Below are positions 16,885 to 27,409 of a stretch of DNA of 64,000 bases, piece after piece. Source of the stretch: DASYPQ01 sp046155895 (GTDB lineage: Bacteria > Planctomycetota > UBA1135 > GCA-002686595); the NCBI GenBank assembly GCA_046155895.1, contig JBJXFB010000090.1, forward strand, positions 19,022 through 83,021. The letters are read 5' to 3'. A program made the translations under genes and the position numbers. The notes below the pieces were generated by a model. The model saw nothing but the letters and a program-made list of their open reading frames with translations, did no database searches and was not told the origin of the DNA. The stretch's first letter is position 1. Each line of letters begins with the position of its first letter.

Positions 16885-18317
16885 GCCGCGAGCTCCCGGT
16901 AGACCTCGAGAAGCCGAGCGGCAGGGTGCTCCCAGCGCATCCCGCGTATCTCGTCGCGCCCTTCGGCCGTCAGCTGCTCCACGAGCGCAGGGTAGCGCAG
17001 CAACGCCAGGATCTTGTTCGCGATGTCGTCGACGTCCCAGAAGTCGACCTTGAGCGCGTTGCGCAGCACTTCCGACACGCCGCTCTGCCGCGAAACGATC
17101 ACGGGCGTGTCGAGCGCCATCGCCTCGAGCGGCGTGATCCCGAACGGCTCCGAAACGGAGGGCATCACGTAGATGTCCGCCATCGCGTACATGCGCTCGA
17201 CGTCCTCGCCCTTCAGGAACCCCGTGAAGTGCACGTGACGCGCCAGCCCTAGCTGCGCCGCGCGCTCGATCATCACGGGCAACATGTCGCCGCTGCCGCT
17301 CATCACGAACTTCACCCGCGGCTCGAGCTTCACGACGCGTGCAGCGGCCGCCAGGAAGTAGTCGGGCCCCTTCTGGAAGGTCACGCGCCCGAGGAACAGC
17401 ACGATCGGCTCGGGAATCGTCTTCTCCACGTGGAGGAGGTCGACCTGCTGCTTCTGCGTGACGGCGTTGTGGACGACGCGGAGCTTCTCGGGATCGACGA
17501 GGTAGCGCTTCTTCAGCACGCCCGCCGTGTAGTGGCTCACGCACACCACGAGATCGGCCGCTTGGAGGCCGAGCTGCTCGATGTCGCGCACCCGCGCGTT
17601 GACGTTTTCGCCGCTCCGGTCGTATTCGCAGGCGTGCACGTGGAAGACGAGCGGTTTGCCCGACGCGCGCGACGCGGCCAGGCCAGCGGGAAGCGTCATC
17701 CAGTCGTGGCAGTGGACGACGTCGAACGCGTGCCCGCGCGCCACCTGCGCCGCGACCACCGCGAAACGGGCGACTTCGGCCATCAAGGTCGGTCCGTAGC
17801 CCCCGAAGAAGGGCAGCTTCCGGCTCTGGAGGAGCTTCTGGACGATCTCCTCTCCCCCGTCGCGGGTCCCGGAGACCCGGAGCACCTCCTCGAGCGCCGC
17901 GAGCGCCTCCGCGCGCGGCGTGGAGCCCGACTCCTCGAGCCGCTCCAGGCGTTCCAGGTACTCGAGGTCCGTGATGTAGGGCGTGAGCGGGCTCTCGATG
18001 GCGAGGGTCTGGACCAAATCGCGGATATGAGCCCAAGCCTCGTCGACGATCTCCGTGCGGCCTTCGCGCAGCCGCTTCGACGTCCGCGTCAGCCCGGCGG
18101 AGTTTCGGACGGTCTCGCGGAGCTCGCCGAGCACGCTGACCTCATTGGCGCCGATCACGGACGCGAAGCGCTGGTCCTCGTCGCCGAAGGCGCGCGGCAC
18201 GACGAAGAGCACCTCGACGCCGTGCTGCGCGAGGCCGCGCGTCAGTCCGTGGCAGGCCGTGCCGAGACCGCCCGAGATGTGCGGGGGAAACTCCCAGCCG
18301 AACATCAGGACCTTCAT
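16881..18317 (-). CDS. GT4 glycosyltransferase, glycogen synthase-like
   Basis: A 478-residue GT-B enzyme. 'FGWEFPPHISGGLGTACHGL' at residues 6-25 resembles the ADP-glucose-binding loop of glycogen/starch synthases and of the GT4 proteins that sit beside GH57 genes. 'VVHCHDWMTLP' and 'LFLGRVTFQKGPDYF' are typical GT4 landmarks, and 'SEPFGITPLEAMALD' (about 391-405) carries the E-x7-E donor site. It overlaps both neighbours by four bases, GH57 downstream and debranching enzyme upstream, making a tightly coupled three-gene unit. Donor sugar (ADP-, UDP- or GDP-linked) is unknown. Confidence 0.9.
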   Translation of the reverse strand: MKVLMFGWEFPPHISGGLGTACHGLTRGLAQHGVEVLFVVPRAFGDEDQRFASVIGANEVSVLGELRETVRNSAGLTRTSKRLREGRTEIVDEAWAHIRDLVQTLAIESPLTPYITDLEYLERLERLEESGSTPRAEALAALEEVLRVSGTRDGGEEIVQKLLQSRKLPFFGGYGPTLMAEVARFAVVAAQVARGHAFDVVHCHDWMTLPAGLAASRASGKPLVFHVHACEYDRSGENVNARVRDIEQLGLQAADLVVCVSHYTAGVLKKRYLVDPEKLRVVHNAVTQKQQVDLLHVEKTIPEPIVLFLGRVTFQKGPDYFLAAAARVVKLEPRVKFVMSGSGDMLPVMIERAAQLGLARHVHFTGFLKGEDVERMYAMADIYVMPSVSEPFGITPLEAMALDTPVIVSRQSGVSEVLRNALKVDFWDVDDIANKILALLRYPALVEQLTAEGRDEIRGMRWEHPAARLLEVYRELAA

Positions 18318-20347
18318 GCGCCGCTCCCCGCGCTCGCCGCTCCGTCGACGAGGCTCCATGCGCGCAGGATCTCCGCCGTGTTCCACGCCTGCGCGATCGT
18401 CCCGCCCGGATGGTGCGGAGGATCGCCGTCGAATACCTCGGACACGTGCAGGAGCCCGGCCGATTCCATCTGTCCGTCGAAGCCGCGCAGGATCTCCCGG
18501 ACGTGCTCCAGCCGCCGTTCCTCGCGCCCGCGCGCGCGCAGGTAGGCCTCGCAGTGGAACCCGACGAGCCAAGGCCACGCGGTCCCCTGGTGGTAGGCCT
18601 GGTCGCGTTCCTCGGGACCGCCCTGGAAATGCCCCTGGTACCGCGGATCCCGCGGTTCGAGCGTGCGCAAGGCGCACGGGACGAGGAGCTGCGTCTCCGC
18701 GGCGAAGACGACGAGCTCGCGCTGCTCGCGCGAGAGCGGGCTCCACTCGAGCGCGGCCGCGATCACCATGTTCGGACGGATCGCGCGCGATACGTGATCC
18801 TCCTTCCACGCGTCCGCGAGGTAGCCCTCGGGGAGCCAGAACCGTTCGAGGAAAGTCCGGCCCGCGAGCTCCTTCTTCCTCGCCCACTCGCCCGCGAGCG
18901 CGCCGCGGCCCGATCGCGCCTGGATGTCCTCGAGGTAGGCGAGCAGGAAGTACCACAGCGCCTCGATCTCGACCGCGCACCCGTCGCGCGGCGTCACCGG
19001 ACCCGCGGAGGTCCGCGCGTCCATCCACGTCACGTTCCGGGTCGGACTGCCCGCGCGGACGAGTCCGCCCTCGTCGACGGAGATATCGAGGTCCGTGCCC
19101 GCCGCGTAGCTCGTCGCGATCTCGGTCAAGGCCGGGAGGAACCGCTGAGCGACGTCGTTGCGGGGACCGCTCGCGAGCTCGAGGAGGCGCACGGCGCGCG
19201 CGAACCACAGGCTCGCGTCGACGGAGCCGTAGTCGCTGTCGCCGGCGGACGAGCCGAAGACGTTGGGCAGGAGGCCGCGGCGCAGGTACGGGAGGACGCC
19301 TTCGAGCGCCTCGCGGCATTCCTTCGTCCTGCCGCGCGCGAGGAGCAGTCCGGGGAGCGAGATGAACGCGTCCCTCCCCCATTCGCCGAACCAGGGGAAG
19401 CCGGCCAGGACCGAGAGGCGTCCGTCGCGCGCGCGGAAGACGAAATCATCCGCGACGAGGCGCGCGGCCGAGCGCGAGCGCACCGGATCGTCCGGGAGCT
19501 GCTGCAACTGCGCGCGACGCAGCGCCGTCTCGCGCTCCCAGAGCCCGAGCGGGAGGTCGACCGGATCGTCGATCGAAGCGGCGACGACGATCTCGACGCC
19601 GCTCTCGAGCGGGATCTTGAGCTCGCCGGGCGAGAACTGGTCCTCGTGGCCGTCGTAGCCGCGCGCGAGGTCGGCGGTGTACTCGATCCGCCGGTACCAG
19701 ACCGGATCGGCCGAGAAGCGCGGCGCCGCGCCGCCGACGGTGACGTGGATCGGCGGGAGCGAGGCGTAGGGGCGGCAGCGGATGCCGTCCTGGATGCGCA
19801 CGGTCCCCGGATCGAGAGCCAGGTTCTCGAAGGTGAGTGCGTCGGCCGGGCGGAACGCGAGCAGCGGCCGCAGCGCCAGCTCGACCTGGTGGCGCTGGCC
19901 GCTGACGCGGTAGCGGACGAGGACCGCGCGGCGGCTCTTCGCCATGAGCACGTCGCGCTCGATCCTCGCGCTGCCGAACAGATAGAGGAAGGACGGCCAG
20001 GGACGCAGCTCGAAGCTCTCGATCGTCTTGTGGCCGTGCGGCGACCACGATCCGGGATAGCGCGCCATCGAGATCGGGAGCGATTTCCCGCCGCCTTGCA
20101 GGGTCTCCTCGAAGCGGGAGAGGAACACGTGGCGGGTTCCGAGGCCGCCCGCGGAGCCGGAGCCGCTGGCGGAGATCGGCGCGACGAGCAGTCCGTGCTG
20201 CCGGCGTGTCGGGCAGAGGAGCACGGTCGAGGACGCGTAGCCGCCGCGGCCGTCGGTCTCGAGCCACTCGCGCGTCATCGAGAGATCGAGATGGAGGAGG
20301 CTCTCGCGATCGAAGCGGAGCAGAGTGCGTTTCTCGGTCAACGGCAT
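18314..20347 (-). CDS. Glycogen debranching enzyme (amylo-alpha-1,6-glucosidase, GH133)
   Basis: A 677-residue protein with the bacterial/archaeal two-domain layout: an N-terminal beta-rich domain ('EWLETDGRGGYASSTV') and a C-terminal (alpha/alpha)6 barrel with 'FPWFGEWGRDAFISLPGLL' (about residues 322-340) and 'YHQGTAWPWLVGFHCEAYL'. It hydrolyses alpha-1,6 branch points left after phosphorolysis. It is the first gene of the minus-strand glycogen set. ATG at 20347 is chosen because the residue pattern 'LLRFDRESLLHLDLSMTREW' starts just after it. A TACACT hexamer at 20371-20376 on the minus strand could drive the operon with a 17-base leader. Confidence 0.92.
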   Translation of the reverse strand: MPLTEKRTLLRFDRESLLHLDLSMTREWLETDGRGGYASSTVLLCPTRRQHGLLVAPISASGSGSAGGLGTRHVFLSRFEETLQGGGKSLPISMARYPGSWSPHGHKTIESFELRPWPSFLYLFGSARIERDVLMAKSRRAVLVRYRVSGQRHQVELALRPLLAFRPADALTFENLALDPGTVRIQDGIRCRPYASLPPIHVTVGGAAPRFSADPVWYRRIEYTADLARGYDGHEDQFSPGELKIPLESGVEIVVAASIDDPVDLPLGLWERETALRRAQLQQLPDDPVRSRSAARLVADDFVFRARDGRLSVLAGFPWFGEWGRDAFISLPGLLLARGRTKECREALEGVLPYLRRGLLPNVFGSSAGDSDYGSVDASLWFARAVRLLELASGPRNDVAQRFLPALTEIATSYAAGTDLDISVDEGGLVRAGSPTRNVTWMDARTSAGPVTPRDGCAVEIEALWYFLLAYLEDIQARSGRGALAGEWARKKELAGRTFLERFWLPEGYLADAWKEDHVSRAIRPNMVIAAALEWSPLSREQRELVVFAAETQLLVPCALRTLEPRDPRYQGHFQGGPEERDQAYHQGTAWPWLVGFHCEAYLRARGREERRLEHVREILRGFDGQMESAGLLHVSEVFDGDPPHHPGGTIAQAWNTAEILRAWSLVDGAASAGSGA

Positions 20348-20409
20348 GGAAAGCGTCGAGAAGGGCGGGAAGTGTACGCGGGCTGGTACAAGATCGATCC
20401 CCAGATCCG

Positions 20410-21306
20410 ATGGACGAGCCCGCACCGCCGCCGACCCTGGCCGCCGCGCCGCCCGCCGCGAAGCCCCCGCTCTGGCCGTACCTCCTCGCGCCGTTCATCG
20501 CCTTCGCCGCTTCGGCGTTCGCTGGCGGCATCGCGGTCACCGTCGTCGCCACCTTCTCGGATCCCGGCCTCTGGAAGGACGACGCCGAGAAGAACCTGGG
20601 GCGATGGTACGAGGAGAACCAGACCGGATTCCCCGTGATCGCCGCCCTGCTCCTGACCGCGCAGGTCACGATCCTCGCGACCACCCTCATCTTCGCCATG
20701 CTGGCGCGCGATCCTTCGGTGCGGCGCCTGGGTTTCGTGCGCTGGAAGGGCTCGGGCTGGACCGTCGCGTGGGCGGTCCTCGGCACGCTGGGCGTGCAGT
20801 TCCTGATCGATCTCGTCGCGGAGCCGCTGATCGACGAGCCGAGCGACTCCCTGAAGCTCCTGGCCCGGATGTTCCTCGAGCCGCAGGGGCTCGCAGCGGT
20901 CGGCGTCGGGTTCCTGATGAGCGTCCTGCCCGGGGTGTGCGAGGAGGCGCTCTACCGCGGCTACATGCAGCGCGGTCTGCTGCGCCGCTGGTCGCCGGTC
21001 GCCGCGATCGGCTTGACGAGCCTCTTCTTCGCGGCGATGCACATGGACGTGCAGCACTCGCTCGGGGTTCTGCCGCTCGGCGCGTGGTTAGGCTTCGTCG
21101 CGTGGAGGACGGGATCGGTGTGGCCGGCGGTGCTGTGCCACTTCGCGAACAATCTGGCGGCATTCGTCTTCCTGCGCCTGCAGGGAGATCTCGAGATTCT
21201 CGAGACGCCCGACGAGCCGGCCTTCTACGTCGTGGGAGCGGTCCTGGTCGCCTGCGGCCTCATGTCGGCCTTCCGCCTGATGCGGACGAAGCCCGACGAG
21301 AGCTAG
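20410..21306 (+). CDS. CPBP-family intramembrane metalloprotease (CAAX/Rce1-like)
   Basis: A 298-residue polytopic membrane protein with the ABI/CPBP motifs: 'CEEALYRGYM' (EExxxR, about residue 176), 'FFAAMHMD' (histidine, about 211) and 'LCHFANNLAAF' (HxxxN, about 244). These form the metal-binding catalytic centre of Rce1-type proteases embedded in the membrane. The Pro/Ala-rich first 25 residues are cytoplasmic. It is divergent from the debranching enzyme gene, and the 62-base gap holds a promoter-like TACAAG/GAT stretch. The FmdB-like gene begins nine bases downstream, apparently from its own leaderless promoter. Confidence 0.9.
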   Translation: MDEPAPPPTLAAAPPAAKPPLWPYLLAPFIAFAASAFAGGIAVTVVATFSDPGLWKDDAEKNLGRWYEENQTGFPVIAALLLTAQVTILATTLIFAMLARDPSVRRLGFVRWKGSGWTVAWAVLGTLGVQFLIDLVAEPLIDEPSDSLKLLARMFLEPQGLAAVGVGFLMSVLPGVCEEALYRGYMQRGLLRRWSPVAAIGLTSLFFAAMHMDVQHSLGVLPLGAWLGFVAWRTGSVWPAVLCHFANNLAAFVFLRLQGDLEILETPDEPAFYVVGAVLVACGLMSAFRLMRTKPDES

Positions 21307-21309
21307 AAT
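21304..21309 (+). promoter_or_regulatory. Putative leaderless -10 element (TAGAAT)
   Basis: TAGAAT overlaps the stop codon of the CPBP gene and is followed by six bases and the GTG start at 21316. Predicted +1 coincides with that G. Confidence 0.55.
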
Positions 21310-21315
21310 CGTCCC

Positions 21316-21540
21316 GTGCCCGTCTACGAATACGTCTGCCGGCGCTGCGCGCACGAGTTCGAGGAACTCGTGATGGGCGGCGAGCGTCCAGCCTGCCCGG
21401 AATGCAGGAGCGGGGACCTCGAGAAGAAGTTCTCCCTCTTCGCGGCTGGCGGCGAAGCGGGCGCGCCGGAAGGCTCCTTCGGAGCCGGCTCGTGCGGGAC
21501 TTGCGGAGATCCACGCGGCCCCGGAGCGTGCGCGCCGTGA
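21316..21540 (+). CDS. FmdB/Zn-ribbon family regulatory protein
   Basis: A 74-residue protein starting 'MPVYEYVCRRCAHEFEEL', the hallmark N-terminus of the FmdB/CxxC_CxxC_SSSS family. The zinc ribbon is formed by 'CRRC' and 'CPEC' about 20 residues later. Two further cysteines pairs ('CGTC', 'GACAP') occur in the Gly-rich tail. FmdB was described as a regulator of the amide operon in Methylophilus, but most homologues are of unknown role. The GTG start follows the CPBP stop closely and is preceded at the right distance by TAGAAT. It abuts the convergent protease gene with no space for a terminator. Confidence 0.88.
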   Translation: MPVYEYVCRRCAHEFEELVMGGERPACPECRSGDLEKKFSLFAAGGEAGAPEGSFGAGSCGTCGDPRGPGACAP

Positions 21541-22758
21541 TCAGAGGCCCAGGAAGCGGACCGATGACACGACTCGCTCGATCGCGGCGCCATCGCGCTC
21601 GAGCGTGAGCGTCCGCGGCGTCCCGGGCTTCCCGCGCAGGAGCTCGATCACCGGACGGTGCGCGAGACCCTCGAGCGATCGCCCGTCGAGCGCGCGCAGC
21701 AGATCCCCGACCTCCACGCCGTCGCAGACCGGTTTCCCTTCGACGAGCGCGAGCGCGTCGACGCGATGGGCGCCTTCCGCGGTTTCGCCCAGGACGAGCC
21801 CGATCCCGTCCAGGACCGTCGCGAAGTCCGCCGTGTTCGCTTGGAGGTAGGTCGTCCCACTCGCGTAGTCGATCTCCACGCGGAAGTGCCGGAGCACGTT
21901 GCCGCCGATCGCGCCGACGATCGGATCCGTCATCATGCTCGACATCCACTTCTCGAAGGTGCCGTTCGGACGAGAGACCGCAGCGACTCCACGGAGCGAG
22001 TGAGGTCCCCAAGCCAGCTCGGGCACGCGCATCAGCAGCGCATCGGTCTCCATGGGTCCGCCGACCATGTTGGCCTCGGCGACGGCTCCAGTCATCGTCG
22101 GAAGATTCGCGTCGGCTGCCCGCCAACGTTCGAGCTCGGTGATCGAGATCATCGTGAACGAGGCGCCGGTGTCGAGCAGGAAGCCCTGCTTCGTGCCTCC
22201 CACGCCGATCTCGATGCGCGGGAATCCCGACTTGGATCCGATCGGCGATGGAACGGGCTCTCCGAGAGGCTTCATCGTGCCCGGGCGCCCCATCGTGAAG
22301 CGACCGCCAGGGTAATCGAAGACAACATGGTGGCGAGCGAGCACGTGCCCAGGGAGGAAACCCTCCGGCGTGCTGCCGTGCATGATCGACTCGCGGTCGA
22401 GCACCGCCGCGCAGCGTGCCCGTTCGAGATCGAGGGCGAAGCCGTCGATCTCGATGTGCGGCGTCTCCATCGGGGCGAAGCGCATGCCCTCCTCGGTCGC
22501 AGTCTCCTCGAGGCGAACGGAAAGCCCGAGTTCGCGTGCGACGGCCTCCGTGAGCATGAGCCCGCCGCCTCCCGTGTCGACCAGGAAGCGCGTCGGCCGT
22601 TCGGTCCCGTCCTTCGCACGCAGCGTGAGCGTGACGACGGGACTCCCCATCTCCAGCGTCAAGGGAACGGTGCCGCACGTCGGACCGTGGGCGCGAGGCT
22701 CCGCGCACGAGGCGACGCAGGACAGGATCATCAAGGCCTGGATTCGCTGCTGATTCAT
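21541..22758 (-). CDS. Retropepsin-like aspartic protease lipoprotein with PDZ domain
   Basis: A 405-residue protein. The N-terminus ends in a lipobox 'VASC' at about residue 18, so it is probably a lipid-anchored envelope protein. Two aspartyl protease half-sites are present, 'FLVDTGGGGL' (about 58) and 'FLLDTGASFTMIS' (about 190), as in single-chain bacterial retropepsin-like proteins. A C-terminal PDZ-like domain ('GVEVGDLLRALDGRSLEGL') would bind substrate C-termini. Its ATG overlaps the stop of the P-type ATPase gene (ATGA at 22755-22758), so it is translated with it. Whether it matures a metal-related protein is speculation. Confidence 0.85.
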   Translation of the reverse strand: MNQQRIQALMILSCVASCAEPRAHGPTCGTVPLTLEMGSPVVTLTLRAKDGTERPTRFLVDTGGGGLMLTEAVARELGLSVRLEETATEEGMRFAPMETPHIEIDGFALDLERARCAAVLDRESIMHGSTPEGFLPGHVLARHHVVFDYPGGRFTMGRPGTMKPLGEPVPSPIGSKSGFPRIEIGVGGTKQGFLLDTGASFTMISITELERWRAADANLPTMTGAVAEANMVGGPMETDALLMRVPELAWGPHSLRGVAAVSRPNGTFEKWMSSMMTDPIVGAIGGNVLRHFRVEIDYASGTTYLQANTADFATVLDGIGLVLGETAEGAHRVDALALVEGKPVCDGVEVGDLLRALDGRSLEGLAHRPVIELLRGKPGTPRTLTLERDGAAIERVVSSVRFLGL

Positions 22759-25037
22759 TTTCGCAACCTCAACGCGTTCCCGATCACCGAGACCGAGCTC
22801 AAGCTCATCGCCGCGGCCGCGATCATGGGCGAGAGCAGCAGCCCGAGCTTCGGGTAGAGCGCTCCCGCCGCGATCGGGATGCAGATCGCGTTGTAGGCGA
22901 AGGCCAGCGTCAGGTTCTGCCGCACGTTGCTCATCGTCCTCTTCGAGATGTCCCTCGCGCGCGCGATCCCGCGCAGATCGCCCTGCACGAGCGTCACCCC
23001 CGCGCTCTCCATCGCGACGTCCGTTCCGGTCCCCATCGCAATCCCGATGTCCGCTTTCGCCAGCGCGATCGCGTCGTTCACGCCGTCACCCGCCATCGCG
23101 ACGATCTTCCCCGTCTCCTGCCGGCGCTCCACGACCCTCGACTTCTCTTCCGGCATCACCTCGGCGACCACTTCGTCGATCGCGAGGTCGTGCGCGACCG
23201 CCTCCGCCGTCTCCCGGCTGTCCCCGGACACCATCACGATCTTCAACCCGAGCGCGTGGAGCTCCCGCACCGCCTCGCGCGCGCCGGCCTTGATCGGGTC
23301 CGCGATCGCGACGAACCCCGCGAGCTTGCCATCGACGGCGAGGAACGCCACGGTCGCGCCGTGACCGCGGTGGTCGTCGGCCTTCTCGGTCAACGGCTGG
23401 ATCTCCACCTCCGAATCCACCATCAGCCGGCGATTGCCGAGCACGATGCGGCGGCCGTCGACCGTCCCGGTGATGCCCTTGCCGGAGATCGAGGCGAAAT
23501 CCCGTGCCTCGGCCGTCCGCAGCGCTCGTTCCTCCGCTCCGACGACGATCGCGGAGGCCAGCGGGTGCTCGCTCCCCTTCTCGAGGCTCGCGGCGAGGCG
23601 CAGAACCTCGTCCTCCGCGAAACCTTCCGCCGCGACCACCGCGCGCAGCTTGGGCCTGCCCTCGGTCAGCGTGCCGGTCTTGTCCACGAAGAGCGTGTCG
23701 ACGGCCTCGAAGCGCTCGATCGCCTCCGCGTCGCGGAAGAGGACGCCCTCGCGCGCGCCGCGGCCGACCGCGACCATGATCGACATCGGCGTCGCGAGCC
23801 CGAGCGCGCAGGGGCAGGCGATGATCAGCACGGAGACGGCGTTGACGAGCGCGTAGCCGAGCCGCGGCTCGGGTCCGAGGAGCGCCCAACTGGCGAAAGT
23901 CGCGACGGCGATCGCCGCGACCGCCGGTACGAACCAGCGCGAGACCTTGTCCGCCATCTTCTGCACGGGCGCGCGGCTGCGCTGCGCCTCCGCGACCAGC
24001 GCGACGATGCGGGCGAGCTTCGTGTCGGCGCCGACGCTCGTGGTCCTCATCGTGAATCCGCCCGTCCCGTTCACCGTGCCGCCCGTCAGCGCGTCGCCGC
24101 CGCGCTTCTCGACCGGGATCGGCTCGCCGGTGAGCATCGACTCGTCGACGGAGCTCGTCCCTTCGAGCACGACGCCGTCGACGGGCACCTTTTCGCCCGG
24201 CCGCACGCGCAGGACGTCGCCGGTCACGATCTCCTCGATCGGCACGTCGCGATCCGATCCGTCCGGCCCGACGCGGCGCGCCGTCTTCGGCGCGAGGCCG
24301 AGGAGCTCGCGCAACGCGGCTCCGGTTCGCGATCGCGCGCGGAGCTCGAGCACCTGGCCGAGCAGCACGAGCGTGACGATGACCGCGGCCGACTCGAAGT
24401 AGACGGGAGCCTCGCCGCCGCGCTCCAGGAAGGACTCGGGGAAGAGGCCCGGGGCGAGTGCCGCGGCCACGCTCGTCCCCCACGCCACGCCGACGCCGAG
24501 CGCGATCAGCGTGAACATGTTGAGGCTCCGGTCGACGATCGAGCGCCACCCGCGCACGAAGAACGGCCAGCCCGCCCACAGGACCACGGGCGTCGAAAGG
24601 GCGAGCTGCGCCCACGTGAGCACACGGTGCGGCGCGAGGCGGTCGAGGTGCACGCCGGGAATGTGGCTGGCCATCGCGCCCACCAGGATCGGCGCGGTGA
24701 GCACCGCGGCGACGAGGAAGCGGCGCGTCATGTCCCTCAGCTCGGGGTTCTCCTCGTCCGCCGCGGACGCGACCAGGGGCTCGAGCGCCATGCCGCACTT
24801 CGGACAGTGGCCGGGGCCTTCCTGCCGCACCTCGGGGTGCATCGGGCAGGTGTGGATGCCCTTGGCATTCTTCTCGTCCTTGGGAGCGGCCGATCGGCGG
24901 AGGAATCGATCCGGATCCGCCTTGAATCTCTGGAGGCATGCCGCCGCGCAGAAGTGGTAGCGCGTTCCGGCGTGCTCGTGCGAGTGTGCCGCGGACGCAG
25001 GATCGACCTGCATGCCGCAAACGGGATCGACCGCCAT
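22755..25037 (-). CDS. copA: Copper-type P1B ATPase with YHS and heavy-metal-binding domains
   Basis: A 760-residue heavy-metal translocating ATPase. The N-terminus holds a YHS domain ('VDPVCGMQVDP', 'YHFCAAACLQRF') and then a heavy-metal-binding domain ('HTCPMHPEV', 'CPKCGMALEP') instead of the usual CxxC HMA domains. The membrane metal site is 'IIACPCALGLATP' (about residue 405), the phosphorylated aspartate is in 'DKTGTLTEG' (about 451), and 'GDGVNDAIAL' (about 650) closes the ATP site. The CPC motif fits Cu(I) or Ag(I) export. It abuts the TMEM220-like gene upstream (no gap) and overlaps the retropepsin gene downstream. Confidence 0.95.
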   Translation of the reverse strand: MAVDPVCGMQVDPASAAHSHEHAGTRYHFCAAACLQRFKADPDRFLRRSAAPKDEKNAKGIHTCPMHPEVRQEGPGHCPKCGMALEPLVASAADEENPELRDMTRRFLVAAVLTAPILVGAMASHIPGVHLDRLAPHRVLTWAQLALSTPVVLWAGWPFFVRGWRSIVDRSLNMFTLIALGVGVAWGTSVAAALAPGLFPESFLERGGEAPVYFESAAVIVTLVLLGQVLELRARSRTGAALRELLGLAPKTARRVGPDGSDRDVPIEEIVTGDVLRVRPGEKVPVDGVVLEGTSSVDESMLTGEPIPVEKRGGDALTGGTVNGTGGFTMRTTSVGADTKLARIVALVAEAQRSRAPVQKMADKVSRWFVPAVAAIAVATFASWALLGPEPRLGYALVNAVSVLIIACPCALGLATPMSIMVAVGRGAREGVLFRDAEAIERFEAVDTLFVDKTGTLTEGRPKLRAVVAAEGFAEDEVLRLAASLEKGSEHPLASAIVVGAEERALRTAEARDFASISGKGITGTVDGRRIVLGNRRLMVDSEVEIQPLTEKADDHRGHGATVAFLAVDGKLAGFVAIADPIKAGAREAVRELHALGLKIVMVSGDSRETAEAVAHDLAIDEVVAEVMPEEKSRVVERRQETGKIVAMAGDGVNDAIALAKADIGIAMGTGTDVAMESAGVTLVQGDLRGIARARDISKRTMSNVRQNLTLAFAYNAICIPIAAGALYPKLGLLLSPMIAAAAMSLSSVSVIGNALRLRK

Positions 25038-25400
25038 CTACTTCCGCCGCGCTCCGAGCGTCAGGATCCCCATCCAGGTCGCGACGATCAAGAGACCGCC
25101 GAACTCGCGGGAACTCTCGATGGTGGGATTCGAAGCCTTCATGGACTGGAACATGTCGCCGAAACTCGCGTGACCGAGGACGTCGGGCGCGAGCGTGATC
25201 GCCCAGACGAGCGCGACGAGGCCGACCACGGCGCTCATCCAGGGACGGAGACGCGAGAGCGAAGTGAGGACGCAGGCGACCATCGCCGCGCCGTACATCG
25301 GCATCCACAGGTGAGGATCGGGGTCGTTCCACTGCAGCGCGACGCAGACGGCGAAGATCACGCCCATCCAGGGGTTCAGGACCGAGACGGTCTTGCGCAT
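25038..25400 (-). CDS. TMEM220-like small membrane protein
   Basis: A 120-residue protein with four hydrophobic helices. 'LQWNDPDPHLWMPMYGAAM' near residues 22-40 is the characteristic loop of the transmembrane-220 family, found in bacteria and eukaryotes and functionally uncharacterised. It starts five bases after hutU ends and ends right before the P-type ATPase ATG, so it is inside the same transcription unit. No Shine-Dalgarno is visible before the ATG, consistent with translational re-initiation. Confidence 0.8.
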   Translation of the reverse strand: MRKTVSVLNPWMGVIFAVCVALQWNDPDPHLWMPMYGAAMVACVLTSLSRLRPWMSAVVGLVALVWAITLAPDVLGHASFGDMFQSMKASNPTIESSREFGGLLIVATWMGILTLGARRK

Positions 25401-25405
25401 GGGCG

Positions 25406-27112
<1,707 letters not shown>

Positions 27113-27122
27113 GGCTCCGTTC

Positions 27123-27128
27123 ATCCTA
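27123..27128 (-). promoter_or_regulatory. Putative -10 element (TAGGAT) for hutU
   Basis: TAGGAT is ten bases before the ATG at 27112 and would yield a leader of about four bases. It overlaps an alternative upstream ATG, arguing against that start. Confidence 0.4.
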
Positions 27129-27146
27129 GCGAGGCAGGGGCGCCCT

Positions 27147-27409
27147 TCATCGAATCAGGGAGTCGTAGTCGTCGTGCGAACCGATCCAGACCAGATGATG
27201 TCTTCGCCATCGCGAACTCCGAGCGCCCGGTGGTGGATCCCGACCCTGAAGGAGAATACCGCCTCCTTGCCCCGGATCTGCTTGAACCGAAGGCCTGGGT
27301 GCGTCGGGTTCTGACTGAAGAGCTCGTACGCTTCCCTCGCCTGCTTCCGAACTTGCTCAGGCAGTCGCTCCAGGCACCGCCGAAAGCGAGCCGTCGTGTG
27401 AGATCTCAC
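27147..27409 (-). pseudogene. RelE/ParE-type toxin with a C-terminal frameshift
   Basis: The frame reads 'MRSHTTARFRRCLERL' through 'GIHHRALGVRDGEDIIW', a typical RelE/ParE-superfamily mRNase or gyrase toxin. After 'DIIW' it diverges into 'SGSVRTTTTTP' and stops at 27155 (84 residues). One frame over, the same DNA encodes 'WIGSHDDYDSLIR' and stops at 27147, exactly the ending the family has ('WFWIGSHxxYD'). Inserting one T at about 27189-27190 (TGGTCTGG to TGGTTCTGG) restores it. So this is either a real one-base deletion inactivating the toxin or a sequencing error. The GTG start overlaps the antitoxin stop (GTGA). Confidence 0.75.

Noticed and set aside
20206..20409. A longer N-terminus for the CPBP protease.
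   Set aside because: The upstream in-frame codons are Arg/Ser-rich, overlap the divergent debranching gene and do not resemble CPBP proteins; the ATG at 20410 gives a normal layout.
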